Source of the DNA: Tubiluchus corallicola | Taxonomy: Eukaryota > Priapulida > Priapulimorpha > Priapulimorphida > Tubiluchidae | Assembly: GCA_030141605.1 (NCBI GenBank) | Contig: JAQGDQ010000024.1 | Span: 205,501-265,500 of the forward strand | Reading direction: 5' to 3' | Length of the DNA stretch: 60,000 nt | Shown here: positions 1 through 27,330 of the stretch, piece after piece | How the letters are laid out: each line of letters opens with the position of its first letter | Position numbering within the stretch: the stretch's first letter is position 1 | Program-made: the position numbers and the translations under genes | The notes under the pieces: generated by a model | The model's input: the letters and a program-made list of their open reading frames with translations, nothing else | Databases searched by the model: none | Told to the model about the DNA's origin: nothing

Positions 1-925
1 AGCAGAAGTTTGAATTGGATTATGCGCGCTGAGAAAAAGCCAAGAGGTGCTTACAAAGTCACAAAATTGACCACTTCTATACAGCAATAGTATTAACTTT
101 ATGCTTTTGAGATACATGTATTTTTTTGTTTTGTAAATTTCTTTGTTATATTTTTCTAAATTTAAGTGACAACAGTAAAAAATCCCAACATGGTAAGTGA
201 ATGTCCTTTCATTTAACTTTGATCAAGCATACATATATATACTGTGACCACTTCAAAACTGTATTTTTGAGATATTTTCTCTATAAACAAAAGTCATAAA
301 TGTGAAATGTCATATAAAAAATTGCAGTAATTACTTCATCATTTATGACATACATATTGAAAATATCTATAAAATTTAATTTTTAAATAAATTCTCCTAC
401 ATTATAAGTTTTTGTTGAAATTTAAAGCGAGGAAAATTTTGAAAGACATTAGTATTCCCCTTTGAAAAAAAGCCTCTATTTCAGAATTGTAGAATTTTAC
501 AATTTTATGTAAAGCGCTAAACCAGACTGATTTTACAATCGATGTCAGGCCGACAGAAATGCAAATTAGTCAGTAAAATTACTGAATGCTTTGAAAGCCA
601 AACCAAAAATACTCTAATAGTCATCAATTTTCCCAGCTAATGCACTTTTTGCAAATTTTTTTTTTAATATTATTTATTCATACAACCTATTATTTGTGAA
701 AATGAACATTGGCCTACCTAATTTCAAGACTTGCGCACCATCATAGCTTGTATTAGTTAGGTGCATAACTGTGCCTCTAACAATTGAAGCTGTAATGTAG
801 ATTATATGTGCAGCATGGCTACATTGTATAGTGTATATAGTCAGTGCCACTGTTACAGTGCAGCTAGTGTTAGACATATACAAAATTAACTTTTCCTGTT
901 AATTTATGCATAGCAAATGTTTTAC
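1..925 (-). other. First intron of HMGB (partial), no other feature seen
   Basis: AT-rich, without coding-like stretches. The short open frames on both strands have no recognisable domain or splice context. The intron begins at the donor at 925 and runs off the window edge. Confidence 0.5.
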
Positions 926-1078
926 CTTCCATCTTTCAGCACATTTCTTGGCAAACTCTCCAAAAACTACAACCTCATTAGGATAGTTCTTTCTGTGCTC
1001 ATTTCTGCATGTCTGAACAAAGAATGCATAAGCCGACGTCCTGCCTTTTGGTTTATCTACTCCTGGCCTTCTCCCCAT
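926..1078 (-). CDS. HMGB: HMGB-type HMG-box protein, first coding exon (partial gene)
   Basis: On the minus strand an ATG at 1078 opens 51 codons ending exactly at a GTAAAA donor (926|925). The peptide starts [20 protein letters not shown] and continues with a VQTCRNEH helix and an [10 protein letters not shown] end. This is the N-terminal half of HMG box A of HMGB1/2/3 proteins: the basic [16 protein letters not shown] segment, then a Phe-containing helix 2 and the conserved ERWK. HMGB proteins are abundant nuclear proteins that bend DNA without sequence specificity. The splice after ERWK is followed in the family by the segment that completes box A, then box B and an acidic tail. None of these are visible in 1-925, so the intron is longer than 0.9 kb and the rest lies off the left edge. 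A CAG-like acceptor (TACTTAG) about 35 nt upstream of the ATG suggests a 5' UTR intron. The gene is head-to-head with SAP30L. Confidence 0.88.
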
Positions 1079-2357
1079 GTCTGCTCAGTCCGATGCTATA
1101 GTGTAAGACCTAAGTATTATAAAGATCAATGCAGTCTACACATTATAGTGAACGTGAATACCTGGGCACTATGGACCATCCTGAAAGTTAAGTTAAATAG
1201 CTGAAAATTCAAGAACATCAGAAAAAAACTATTTTGCCTCAATTTGGACACTAGAATAAATATAATTTGTTATTTAGAAAAGTTATACAAACGTACAATA
1301 CATATAAAAGTAATACACGCATTGCACATAAATAAACTACTGTCCTATGCACGCCGCTCATGCCGGCGCGAAATCTCAATCTCGACATCGACAACAAAAT
1401 GGTCAAACGTCGGATAAGTTCCAAATCGACAAAATGAAGACAAAGATTTTCTATTTTTACACTTTTCACAACTTTGCAATCCATTAAACAACTAAACAAG
1501 GCCACTAAATTAATCTTCGCTTAATAACGCATCTGAACGTATACCTTATACCATTACAATACATGTTAAACTGGCAAACTATGTGTACAATATACTTACG
1601 TATATTTTCAATGTAACGTACTCTCCTTTGGTAAAGTACAGGGAAATGCTGCGTTCGTTGTGTGCATTAGTAATGGAAGCTACGGGCGCGCACTCTGATT
1701 GGCCAGATTTTAGCGTAGAGAGCTCAGGAACCAATCAGATTTTCGAAAATTTCGAGGTATGTCTGATAAAGCGCTGCCATTTCCTCAGTACATAACCGAT
1801 TTACCCAGTATTCTTGCAGTTACGAGGGTCTATTTTCGCACTGCGATGGGGGTCCAGTCAGTTTTCGGGAACAATAGATAGCTGTTAGGAAGTATTCTGC
1901 AGGGAGTGCATTACTTAAACCACTGCCACTGCTTAAATAGGGAAAACTTGAATGAAAGGATTTAGCGGAGGTTTTATTCTTTGTTATAGTGCGCGTGTCA
2001 ATCAAGCATGACGTCATTTTTGTTGATGCTGTGCCTATTGGTCTCGAGAAGGTATACTGTACGAGAATATTGTTTTCGTTCGTAAGAAAAAGTAATTTCG
2101 GCAATTCTGGTGCTGTTTTTTTGAGAAAGAAACATTCAAGGTGCGTTTGTAACGGGGGTATTTGATTGCACAGATCACGTACTACCGTATTTGTCAAGCA
2201 GTTTGCAAAGTCGTGGTTGTTCATATCTGTATTTAGTCAGAATTTGGAAATTTGAAAGCTAACCTAGTTCATTGTGCCATTTGTTTGGATTTTATTAAAC
2301 TCTTGTTACTTCATGTGTTTTTCTTAATGTGCCAACTATTGCTTTCTAGGGTACGTA
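1079..2357. promoter_or_regulatory. Divergent HMGB/SAP30L intergenic region with paired CCAAT boxes
   Basis: The region lies between two divergent start codons (HMGB at 1078 on minus, SAP30L at 2358 on plus). It contains an inverted pair of perfect CCAAT boxes: CTGATTGG at 1695-1702 and CCAATCAG at 1731-1738, beside a GCGCGC patch. NF-Y binds such boxes, and paired CCAAT boxes are typical of bidirectional promoters of housekeeping and chromatin genes. A strong donor (GAG|GTATGT, exon end 1756) and an acceptor just before the SAP30L ATG (TTTCTAG, 2343-2349) suggest that SAP30L has a short 5' UTR exon ending at 1756. A CRE palindrome TGACGTCA lies at 2009-2016. The function is inferred; the motifs are directly visible. 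Confidence 0.5.
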
Positions 2358-2528
2358 ATGAATGGTTATAATGGTAGTGCAGATGACAGCAAAGGGGGAC
2401 ATGGACAAGTTTGCTGTTTAGTTGATAATCAAATACGATGCAATCGACCGGCTGGAAATGCTTGTTATAATAAACGTATTCAAAAAATTGTGACCCAACG
2501 AAAGCTGAGGCTGTACCTTGATAACAGT
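2358..2528 (+). CDS. SAP30L: SAP30L coding exon 1
   Basis: 57 codons from the ATG to AGT|GTAAGT. Encodes the N-terminus and the first zinc ligands (C19/C20, C28) in a segment matching the family's CCL...RCxRPAGNA pattern. An acceptor-like TTTCTAG ends 9 nt before the ATG, so the UTR is probably spliced. Confidence 0.93.
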
Positions 2529-5500
2529 GTAAGTATATCAGCAATGTTTTGTATTTTTCCATCAATGACGAGATCAGCTTATAAATAAGTTGCAAATCAG
2601 CATCTCTACCTTTACGTTAGGATACCTCAGGAAGTTTTGGCAAAGTAAAAACTTCTAGCCAAATTTTGCATGTATGTCAGACGTCATATCCTCAATTGAG
2701 GCCTTGTAATTGTAGACCAGATCACTTGAAGCCCAGTGCTTATCCAGTTTATTTTTGAATGTATTTATACTAGGTGCAGATACCACTTCATTTGTCAGAC
2801 TATTCTAGGTATTAACGATCATGTTTGAAAAGCTGTGGAGACATACCAGTTTATCTGCTATACTTTTATATAGCTTCACATGATGTTTTCGTATAGCAAA
2901 CTCTGCCTTGAGATGTAGCTGGGGGCTAACAGCAGTGTCATACTTTTGGTGCAGGATTTTAATTCGTTTCTGTCTTGTCACCTCTATGCCATCTGTAAGT
3001 CGGTGTAGGTGTTTAGCTGCCTGTGTCTCTCTTCATATAGTAATCCTTTTAAGTCGGTCAGGGTTCTTGAGGCGTATCTCGAAACTCGTTCAGTGCTACC
3101 AGTTAAACTAATCTTAACAGGGTGCCAAACTGAGGTAGAGAATTTAGGATGTAGCCTCACCAGCGCCATTGTATAACCAAACAAAGGTATCATGATCCAT
3201 ATTTATGAAGTTTCTCTGCATTATTCCCACCATTGCCTAGATTTGGTATATTTTACGAATGGACAGCTGTTGGAAAATATCTCTGATGACAACGACTTAT
3301 GATCTTGGGCTTTCTAATATCTTGATGTCAGTTATTATCTTCATGTTTATATCATCATCTTCGATATTTGAATTCATCAACACATATAAAGTTACGACTA
3401 ATTGATGTGTGTGCATTTAGTAAGTATTTACCCCCTGACTTAGTGCTTATATAAATGTAAAAATGTATTAGATGTTCAGTTTTTATTAACCTTTCATTAT
3501 CAGCAATTTTTTTGTTTTACTGCATTGAAAATATAAGCAAACAGCATACCACTTCATCATTTTTGTAGTGCAGTATTTTACGTATTTTTCATTGTTACCT
3601 TCAAAGTTATAATTTTTTTCAAAGCCTCAGACTGCCAAAATTTAGACTATTATGGCTCTTTTCTACTATTCAATTTTGAAATAATGACACATTTCATTTT
3701 ATTTAGCTTCTTTTTGCCTGTTTCATGCTCAGATTTTTTTTATACGTCAGCACTGCATTTATTACTGTTGTATGAGTGCCGTTTTCACTAAGTTTTCAAA
3801 CCTCCAATTCTGATACCTTATGTGTTTTTGCTCAGAATTAATGCAAAATTATGCTCGTAACCAAGTATGAACCTTATCTAGACTGCTGGCATCATTACCG
3901 AATCTGTAACTACTATTGAGGCTATGTTGTTGTATAAAGCGTTTGGTAATCGTCAAAATGTTTGCTGATGATACTAAAATCTGTCAGCAAATTGCATTTT
4001 ACAATGACAATGATACACTGCAGAATGATGTCAAGACAGTGGATGTTTTGTCATGCAATTGGCTAATGCCGTTCAGTAGCGATAAGTGGAAAGCACTCCA
4101 AATAGGTAAGCACCCCAAAAATTTTAAATACACTATGCTCGACAAGAGTGGACAACCCACACTTATTACTACTATTCAAGTACAAAAAAATATTGTTACC
4201 TACATTGATGACTCACTGTCCTTCAAGGAACATATTGATGAAGCCTCAAAAGTTGATCGGAAATGTCTGTGGTCTATTCGTAGGGCATTCACATGCCTAG
4301 ACTGCAATATGTTTTAATAGACTACAAATCCTTTGTACGCGTAGTAATTGATTATGAAGACATAATATGGTATCTAGCTAAATTAGTACACATCAGAAAG
4401 GTAGAAGCCATCCAGTGCAAGCAGCCAAACTGGTACCAGCATTGCACCTGTAGTCTATCATATTCCGAATGCATGCAGAGGTTAAAACTCATATCACTGA
4501 TACAGAAGATGTGGAGACATGTTAACCACATTTCAATTTCCAACAATGACACCGAATTAAATCCTGACTGTTAGTTTCAAGTCAACTGTAAGGGTGTTGG
4601 GTGCATTATCTGTAAGTTTAGATGCAGTTACAAGAATTCTTTCACTTTCTGGTTCGTTAAACTTTGAAACAAGATGTCTGGACCACTGTAAAAGACAACT
4701 TGAGTTACTTGACAAATGGTTGGCAGATCATCCAGATAAATACCGTAACACCTTTCAACCTGAGTGGACACTAAAGGCATTCCAGTAGTCATGACTGCTA
4801 CATATCACTACCAGACAGCTAGCAAACTAACTAGAGACCTTTTTTTGCATATAAAACTAGTTAGCACTAAGATGGAGAAAACTATGGGCAAAAAGCTAGA
4901 TAGCTTTGCCTGTACATCAGATACATCACAGGTATTTGTAAGACCAATGGCTAAAGGTGTTTCAGACACCGTTCAACATAAAATTATGAGAATTTGTAGA
5001 CGAAGTGTATCAATTTAATCACTGTCTGACATCAGAATAAAGGCTTACATGATTGACGAAAGGTTGGAAACACTTCTAAGAATACTTGTGCAAGTTTTAA
5101 ATTAACAATATCATTTATAGGTTCGTCACATTTATATTTGTGATCACCACAAAGGGGTCATACAAAGTGTTAGGAACAAGCGAAAACGACGAGAGAGTGA
5201 TGATGGTTCAGGATCACCAGATCATGAGTATGACATTCCCGAGGTTGGTTTCTACTTAGTTTTGTTCGTTGTATTTTTATTTTGAAACCTTTTTTTGCCA
5301 ATTTTTATGACAGCTTTTATTCTCAACAGAGGTATAGGTTTTACCTACTGAATAACGTGATAAACCTAACGTCACCAAAAACATCATAAAAACACGAAAA
5401 AAATTAAAAATAACAATCAAATACTGAAAAGGTATTTTTGCCAATTTTTATGCTGGAGTCACCAAAAAATGCCACCAAAAATGCAGAGAAACCACAACAC

Positions 5501-6961
5501 CAAAAAAGATTTTCTTAGACTTGAAATTGCTGTATTTGTGCATGTAGGTACAGATTTATTTCATTGTATCAAATTTAATAATAAACTGAGCATGATTTAG
5601 CTGCACTAGTTGATTGTTTCTTAATTTGCTCAAATAGAAACTAGGGCTACACTGAAATTATTCACGAGAATTTTAGGAGATGTAATTTGTCCCTGTATGA
5701 AAGTTCCTTCTGCTTACTGCATCTGCCAGGATATTCTCGAATTATAGTCAACTAATGAAAAATATTACATGCCAATATCACAGATGTAATTGTCTCTCAG
5801 AAGTCATAATATACTTTAATCCTTATTTTTTAAGTAAATAAAGCAAAATGTTCGAAAAGAGACACAGATAAAGTAAAGCTTTGAGAGAATACATTTAGTC
5901 AAGCTTTATGAAAATCTGAAGTGAACGTCTGCACTTAGTATGCTTCTGCATGTGCGCCACCTATTTCAAAGTACTTTAGCTAAATCAGGCCATGCATTTT
6001 CAACATCAGCATTTCAAGTTGCTCGCATAAGAATCTGTAATTATTAGATCAAGTTTGTGACAGGTCTAAAAGCTCTGAATGTTGTTGCGTAAACTTTTTT
6101 CTTCACAATGCGCCACAAAAAACATCTAGAGATCTGTGACTGTCAAATCTCAGTGTAAACACTCCAAATAGCCTTAGAGCAACTAATCCACCAAGATGGT
6201 GAAATAAAAAAAGTCTTAATGTATATAAGTGATTTGACACACTGTATATACAGAGACATGAAAACACAGTACACCTAAAGTGTCACTCAAGAAAGCGTAT
6301 TTTGAATTGTTAAAAAGTAAGCAATGTTTTTGAATTGTTAAAAGTAAGCAATGTGTTACAATGTACAAATTACAAGGCAGTTTTTTCTAAGAGAATGAAT
6401 GCGTGTCACATCAACTGAGTTGTTATGGTGAAATGTTTATATATTATGGATTATTGTACATTTTTGGATTGTTATGTCATTCTTTTTTGCAGATGGATCT
6501 GTTTCAGCTTCCTGTGAATACACTTCGTCGTTACAAACGACATTATAAGATATCTACTCAACCAAGCCTCAGTAAATCTCAATTAGCTGACGTAAGTAAA
6601 CACTAAACACACTTGTTCAGCTGTAATCTTCCACCATTTTTGTTCTGCGTACATTGTAAGCCATAGTGTAACATTAATTTGAAATAATAAATATATTAGA
6701 TAGCTGATATTTAATCTTTGATGACAGGTATGTTTTAAGACTATGTTTAATAAATGTGTATATGTATACACTTATATGTATATATGTATATCACTAGTTC
6801 TCACTAGAAAAAGTACATGTCATGATTATTTATTTCAGACTTTAATTAAGCATCTTCGAACAATTCCCGTTGTTGAGAAAGAGACGCTGACATATTTTAT
6901 CTACATGGTTAAAAGTCACAAGAGCAAACTAGATGAGAAAAACAACGACTCTCTCACTTAG
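2358..6961 (+). CDS. SAP30L: SAP30/SAP30L histone deacetylase complex subunit, complete four-exon gene
   Basis: Coding exons 2358-2528, 5121-5243, 6493-6591 and 6839-6961 join in phase 0 at every junction to give 171 aa, against about 183 for human SAP30L. SAP30 family proteins bridge Sin3 and HDAC1/2 and bind DNA and phosphoinositides in the nucleus. Exon 1 starts [10 protein letters not shown] and carries the CC...C half of the C2CH zinc finger (C19/C20, C28). Exon 2 supplies C64 and H67 in IYICDHHK, followed by the basic NKRKRR signal and an acidic [10 protein letters not shown] stretch. Exon 3 has the hallmark [18 protein letters not shown]. Exon 4 is the Sin3-binding helix region, with [20 protein letters not shown]. 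Family conservation is high throughout, and nothing is truncated or frame-shifted. The exon 2 donor (GAG|GTTGGT) is the weakest site. Intron 1 contains LINE relics. SAP30 and SAP30L cannot be told apart with certainty here, since most invertebrates have a single gene. Confidence 0.95.
2690..3200 (-). mobile_element. LINE retrotransposon relic, C-terminal RT region, inside SAP30L intron 1
   Basis: Read on the minus strand with frame changes, this stretch gives the end of a non-LTR retrotransposon RT ORF. In order: an ALVR...FSTSVWHP segment, [34 protein letters not shown] followed by a stop and [18 protein letters not shown], then LDKHWASSD. The ending 'VVNxWNSLPxEVVxAPSxNTFKNxLDKHW' is characteristic of CR1/Jockey-type LINEs. 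The copy is degenerate, with several stops, and is 5'-truncated. Confidence 0.7.
3916..4560 (+). mobile_element. LINE retrotransposon relic, RT palm and thumb region, inside SAP30L intron 1
   Basis: The plus-strand frames give FADDTKI (the RT catalytic Y/FADD box), followed by [19 protein letters not shown], then [12 protein letters not shown] and [12 protein letters not shown] shift of frame near 4310 is followed by the family's downstream segment: [17 protein letters not shown], then [11 protein letters not shown] and [11 protein letters not shown]. This is the order and spacing seen in CR1/Jockey-type LINEs. The reading frame is broken and both ends are missing, so the copy is inactive. 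It is opposite in orientation to the relic at 2690-3200 and therefore a separate insertion. Confidence 0.75.
4561..5120 (+). other. Remainder of SAP30L intron 1, unassigned open frames
   Basis: Two short plus frames (about 4594-4788 and 4764-5018) overlap here. They have no recognisable domain, no splice logic and no continuity with the LINE frame. They may be older repeat sequence. The intron ends at the TTTATAG acceptor at 5120. Confidence 0.3.
5121..5243 (+). CDS. SAP30L: SAP30L coding exon 2
   Basis: 41 codons between TTTATAG|GTT and GAG|GTTGGT. Encodes the last two zinc ligands (C64, H67), the SVRNKRKRR basic signal and the acidic linker. Confidence 0.93.
6493..6591 (+). CDS. SAP30L: SAP30L coding exon 3
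   Basis: 33 codons between TTTTTTGCAG|ATG and GAC|GTAAGT. Encodes the most conserved block of the family, with LRRYKRHYK. The first codon is ATG where vertebrate genes have Val; it is an internal codon, not a start. Confidence 0.95.
6839..6961 (+). CDS. SAP30L: SAP30L coding exon 4 and stop
   Basis: Begins after TTATTTCAG and ends with TAG at 6959-6961 after 40 codons. Encodes the Sin3-interacting C-terminus containing [20 protein letters not shown] and a short polar tail. Confidence 0.95.
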   Translation, partial: TLIKHLRTIPVVEKETLTYFIYMVKSHKSKLDEKNNDSLT

Positions 6962-9682
6962 TTATCTGTAATTCTTTGTTGCCTGTAAAGTTTGTAATTT
7001 GTTTCTCAAAAACTGTTTGTCCAAAATTTGGCTTGTCCAAAATTGTTCACCTAGTTGTTCTTATTTAATTGCTCATATGCTTTATCCAGAACCTATTTCA
7101 CACAATCCCTAAGCATAACTTCTTGTGTGCTAATATAGTGTTTAAATGCAATTCATGAAACCATTACGCAATATTTTCATTCTTCATAACTGAACTTTAA
7201 GAAGTATACAGTTGCGTAAATTGATAGTATTGAAAAAACTCTTTGTAAATCCAAATTCATTATGATGCCCATGGTGGATGAGCTTCTCTGATAAGTTGGT
7301 GGAAGTATATCATGAGATTTAAAAACCGAAGATTACTATTTTTATAACATGTTTTGGAGATTAATTTTATTTTACCACATCATTCTTAAGTTGCACAAAA
7401 TTATTCAAATTTATTTCTGATCTGAAATGATGGATAGATGTATTATTGTTGGAGATACTGGAGATCCTTTTTGCATATGAGTTTCTTCGACGTCGCACTT
7501 GAGTTTCTTTTAACAGAGACTTACAACAACTTTTTTAGCATTTTTGTGCTGATTACCATTCATTGGTTACTATGTATCATTTCGAGTTGATCTTGGTTGC
7601 AGGCTAACTGAAGTTAAAGGACAACCAAATTAGCAGGACAAAACTTTAAAGCCCTTATGAGTTCTTACTTAATATTTAAATCTTTAGTTAGTGCAACAAG
7701 TCTAGCTGCTAATTATGTTATGCACTATACAGAATAACATCAGCAAAAATCATTTTTGAAATGATAAATTGGTAGTGGTGACTTTTATATGACCGTGAAA
7801 TTGTTTTTTTTTGTTGTTGTTTAACAAAGTAAAACAGAAAGAGAGAGACTGCATTAACTGTCAAAATTGCATTTAGTTTATAAAATTAGCATATTAGACT
7901 ATTAATTTACTAGTGCAGTAACATAATAACCACCCAAGCAATTTGCGCTATAGCCAAATCATGTATTGTATATATTATTTATTGCTATAATAAATCATTC
8001 CAAATAAAATTCGCTGTGGTTGGTTCTTTCTAATAATATGGCATTCGCAGTAATTGAAAAAAGCTTGAGCCAAGCAGATGAATTCACTAAATCCACTAGG
8101 TAAGGTTAGCCAAATTTAGACAGTTCGACAAAGTTATACAATTTTGAAATTTGCACTGGATGTGGCACAGTTATGCGGTAACAGCTGTGTATATAGCCTA
8201 AGGCACGACGGTTGTGGCCCTACATTAATTTTATTTTTAAGAAGGTGCTATAGTTTTGATACTGATTCTGGCTATTTATAGGCCTAATGTTCTAAAACTG
8301 CAAGCAATTTGTATAAAATTAATAAAACCCACTGCAAAAAACAGATACAAGTATTTAATATGATACTCATTAAATTTATTGAAAGTGAACTCTGTCAATT
8401 CGTAACGTAAACCTAACTATTATAAGTCAATGTTGACTTCAAACCAGTCACATAAAAATAAAACTATTACTTTTATATTAAGTACATTTTGCAATTAAAC
8501 TCTATAAGATAAAAAACTACATTAAAGATAAACGATTTTTTATAAGTTAGGTAATAAATTATGACTAATGGTCACAAAACTTCCTTTTAGTAAAACACTT
8601 GAGAGCACAGAAAGCCTGCGATTTCCCTTGTCGCAACATTGATTTTAGTTTTAGCACGATTCAATAATTAATTCCTACGAATTCCTTTGTTACCTTTAAG
8701 CTTGTTGCAAGATATTTACCGATACAAAAATTGCTAGGCTAACTGTTGCTTTGGGTGAATGCTGGTCATTGTAGCAAATTTACATTATTTGCCACATTAA
8801 TTTCATGGAATAGTTGTTAAAAACAATGACAATGAAGAAATAAAGATATAAACTAAATCTTTACTTGGTTTTCATTATGCACAAATTAAAATCAGTTTCT
8901 GGCAGCATAGAGTGCAATTACTTGTGAACAGGGAAAACCATCCAGTGCAACTATATATATATAGGGTCTAGTGGCAAAAAAGTGCTAAACGATTTGACGC
9001 TATCGTAAGCAAACAACGGCCTCATAAGCGCTGTGGAGTTACTGATGCAATTTTATAAGCTTGTGTGATTATGTCCATTTAGCTCATTAATAAATTAGGC
9101 AGCTGCTTATTGAAAAATATATTACTTTTATATAGTAAGCAATGCATAACAATTAATATCATTTTTTTATATCGAATTTGGTATTCTATGATAATTATAC
9201 AGTCTTAAATAGCACCGGCATAATCACAGTTAGAACAAAGAGGTAAATGATGGGCCTATATGTGTGTGTATCTATATCTGTTGCACATGCACCATTACCT
9301 TCTGATATAAGGTGTAAGACGACTTAAATAAAAATCACTAACTTATATTATGCATAACAGACCAACTTAATTATTGTTTGCCCAATATAATGAGGTTCGT
9401 ATGTCACTCATATGAGTAGTTTGTGCATATATAGTTCGTGAAAGGGAAGAAAAGGCGGGCCCATCATTAATAATTATGGTTTTAATAAGTAGGCCTAACG
9501 TGTTTTCGACGTTATCGAATACAGAGTATAGGCAAGTTGAAAGCAACATCAATATGATGAGGTTTCTTGCATGTTATTAACGTAGGGTCTCACGACAAGC
9601 CTGTATGAGTGTGGCTAACAGTAAGAGCAAAGTGTGAAATTGTGAAAAAAGCCATCCAGGACAGATCCAGGGATCTGGCGTC
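6962..9682. other. Convergent 3' region between SAP30L and DCLK
   Basis: AT-rich non-coding DNA where the two genes converge. At 7978-8008 there is a TTTATT (AATAAA on minus) followed by two AATAAA hexamers on plus (7989-7994 and 8003-8008). These could be the polyadenylation signals of both transcripts, which is inferred from position and motif only. I see no coding sequence, RNA gene or recognisable transposon. Confidence 0.35.
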
Positions 9683-24652
<14,970 letters not shown>

Positions 24653-27330
24653 TATGAGACTTCAAGAAACATACGTTTGCCTAAAAGTAAAGAAAAACCA
24701 TTATTAGGCCACATTATCCATTAAAGATCATTTGTGTCGATAAAACCTCAAATGTGATAGTCAAGTTGAAGTTAATGTTTGTCATATCTGAGGCACTGGC
24801 ATCTAATTCTAATTCAGCAAGTGATTTAACTCCCGACGTATTTACATTATACCAGATACTAAGCACTGATCCTTATACTTTTGTTCACTCTGGTCCCGGT
24901 GAACAAAAAGGCGTTTACCAATGACTGCTAGGGAATAATTTATCAAATGAATGAGTTACGAAAACGTGGAAAATCCGAGACGCCGCATTCGCAAGCTATT
25001 ACACATATCGTACAGTGTGCGAAAATTGTAAATTTTGAACCTTGTTTTCTACAGCACTTATTTATTCTCTTTAACTCGTTTTTATACAAATACGTGGCAG
25101 CGCGGATGTAGAAGAACCATGCACTATTTTTTTCATTATTATATTAGGCATTGAGTTGTCTAGGCATCCACTTTAAATTAACGTTAACTCCTAAACGCAG
25201 AGCACTAGGTTGACCCAACTTGCAGAGTAGATGCTTGGGTTGGAGCATAGACAATGGCATGATGAAAGATGATCTCCGTCAAGGGGTCAAAGACCTCTGG
25301 ACACTGGTCAATTCGAGTCATAGCATTGAATAATTGTAAAATTATTGTACCTAGAGTTGAAGTCAGGGACTCAAACAATGATATTTGATTCAAAAACTGT
25401 GATTGGTTAACGGCTGGCAAACTGTCAGTCGCGATTGAGTAAACGGCCCTGGATCTGGCATAATGAAAGGGTACGGTCTTGCTCGCGGATTTGGATCTGA
25501 ATTCATTTAGTCTTGTTATAAAAACATTCTTGAGTTTTCTTTTAATTGTGTCTTTCTTTTATTTCCTTTAATTGCATTTATGTCATCTAACCTTTATCCG
25601 CTGCATATTCTTAGGTAAGTTTTAAATTAAACTACATTGTGAGCAAAATTAAGTATTCTTGCTTTTAGCCGTGTATTGCATTATAGATTATTTTAGTTTA
25701 GTGTAAACTTTGCTTATTCAAAATGAATATATAATACTGACTGCGTCTGATACAAGTATCTTCACAGCGCAAGTGCTAAGCGCAAGGTGCTAATGAAATA
25801 TAATGGGCATCACAGCTACTCTAACGTTTAAGTAGATCAAATAATTGGCTTAAACACAAATCGAAGATAATGCATTAAACATACATGAACAGCTTACATG
25901 TTAATTCGTAGAAACAATTATAAATAACAAGTAATAATAAGATTCACGTGTTACAGTCTGGTGGTTGAGTAGGTCATGCAATAATTAATATTAACAAGCG
26001 TGGTCAAAATTTATATTACATATCAATTTAGTATCCTAAAATAGTTAACTATACGTACGTTATTTTCTTTTTATAATCATGGTTAAAAGATGTGGGGCTT
26101 ATGTAACTCGGACAGTCCATATAATGATCGTCTACGGGGTGGAACAAACAAATTTATTGCACTTTCGCGGTCTAACAAAAAGTTGGAATAATTTTTAAAT
26201 TTTCCCAGTATGTGAAAATCTAGCTAGGCACTGATACACATTTCCAAGATTGCATTTGAAATTTTACGGGACAAAGCAATAAAATTCTGGTCTTATTGCT
26301 GTTAATTTTAAACAAATGTATAGGACGAATGCTTGTCAATAGATGTCACAATTCTCAGTCTTGACTTGGCTTCCATAGCAACTTGATAACAACGCGGCAA
26401 ATAACTTGCTTGTTGTAACTAAGACGCCACAAGTTGTTGTTTTAGAAGTTGATTGCTCATATATACATTTGGTAAAACTTAGTTTGTTGGGGAGGGTTGG
26501 AGTAGATCCTTGCTTCTTCAGTCAAGCAAATGTTGCCTCAGCAAGGGCTTATCCTTTCAACGATCAGCCCTTCACTGTTGTAAGACACAAGGTGCATCGT
26601 GCAGCCAGCTGTGAACTGGAGAACCACAGAATAGGTAATAGAGGGTAAGCTATGATCTACACTGTGATGAACCCAGCTGTAACTGTGCATGCGCCCGTTT
26701 GCGAGACGGGAGCGACAGGTCGATCCGATCTCCGAACTCGACCTTTTAATTTTTAAAACATAGGCTAAGTTTCAGATCAGACAATAGCGCCACTCGACGA
26801 CATTTAGTTTTGAATGGAAGAAGTTACTAGAGACAGGAGGGAAATCCCGTCTCCGAAACCCGAAATTGTTTCTTGAATTAAGCTATAACTATAGCGTTAA
26901 CTGGGTATCAGACTCGTGGACTTTACACTCAGTTTGTGGCGGAAGTAGTTCTCAAATTAAAACTGAAATTAAAGCAGCGTAGCTAGTTAATTAATGTTTT
27001 AACTTGTCGTTTCACAGCCACGGACTCAGAGAGCCACTTGTAATGGCCGATGAGTAAACTCGCAAATTAAGTTAATAAGTTTCAAGTTTTTGGCCGCTTA
27101 TTCACGGCCTCTTTGCAAATTGATTTGATCTGCCAACTTGTCGCTAGCATTTTGCCAGCCAACGAGCGAAAAAAGAAAAAACATGAATTCCCAGAAATTC
27201 TCTAGGCAATCTATATATATCGTATGCATTAATTTCGGTTCTATTAAAAAACAATAACAGTATGAACAAAATAGTACATATCAAATGAAAATGTAAGACT
27301 AATTGTTAGCTGTCATACTTAGTATATATA
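24653..27330. other. Upstream flank of DCLK, no confident gene
   Basis: Probably holds the DCLK 5' UTR exon(s) and promoter, because an acceptor lies at 24681-24682 on minus. A minus frame at 25205-25420 and a plus frame at 26406-26648 look slightly protein-like in composition, but neither has a recognisable domain or a paired splice site. The rest is AT-rich with no repeat of note. Confidence 0.35.

Noticed and set aside
1820-2224. 134-codon minus-strand frame upstream of SAP30L
   Set aside because: No domain, no splice partner, and it covers the likely 5' UTR intron and CRE of SAP30L. Probably chance.
25205-25420. 71-codon minus frame upstream of DCLK
   Set aside because: Considered as a 5' DCLK exon, but the sequence matches no doublecortin segment and the start of DCLK exon 1 has an upstream in-frame stop.
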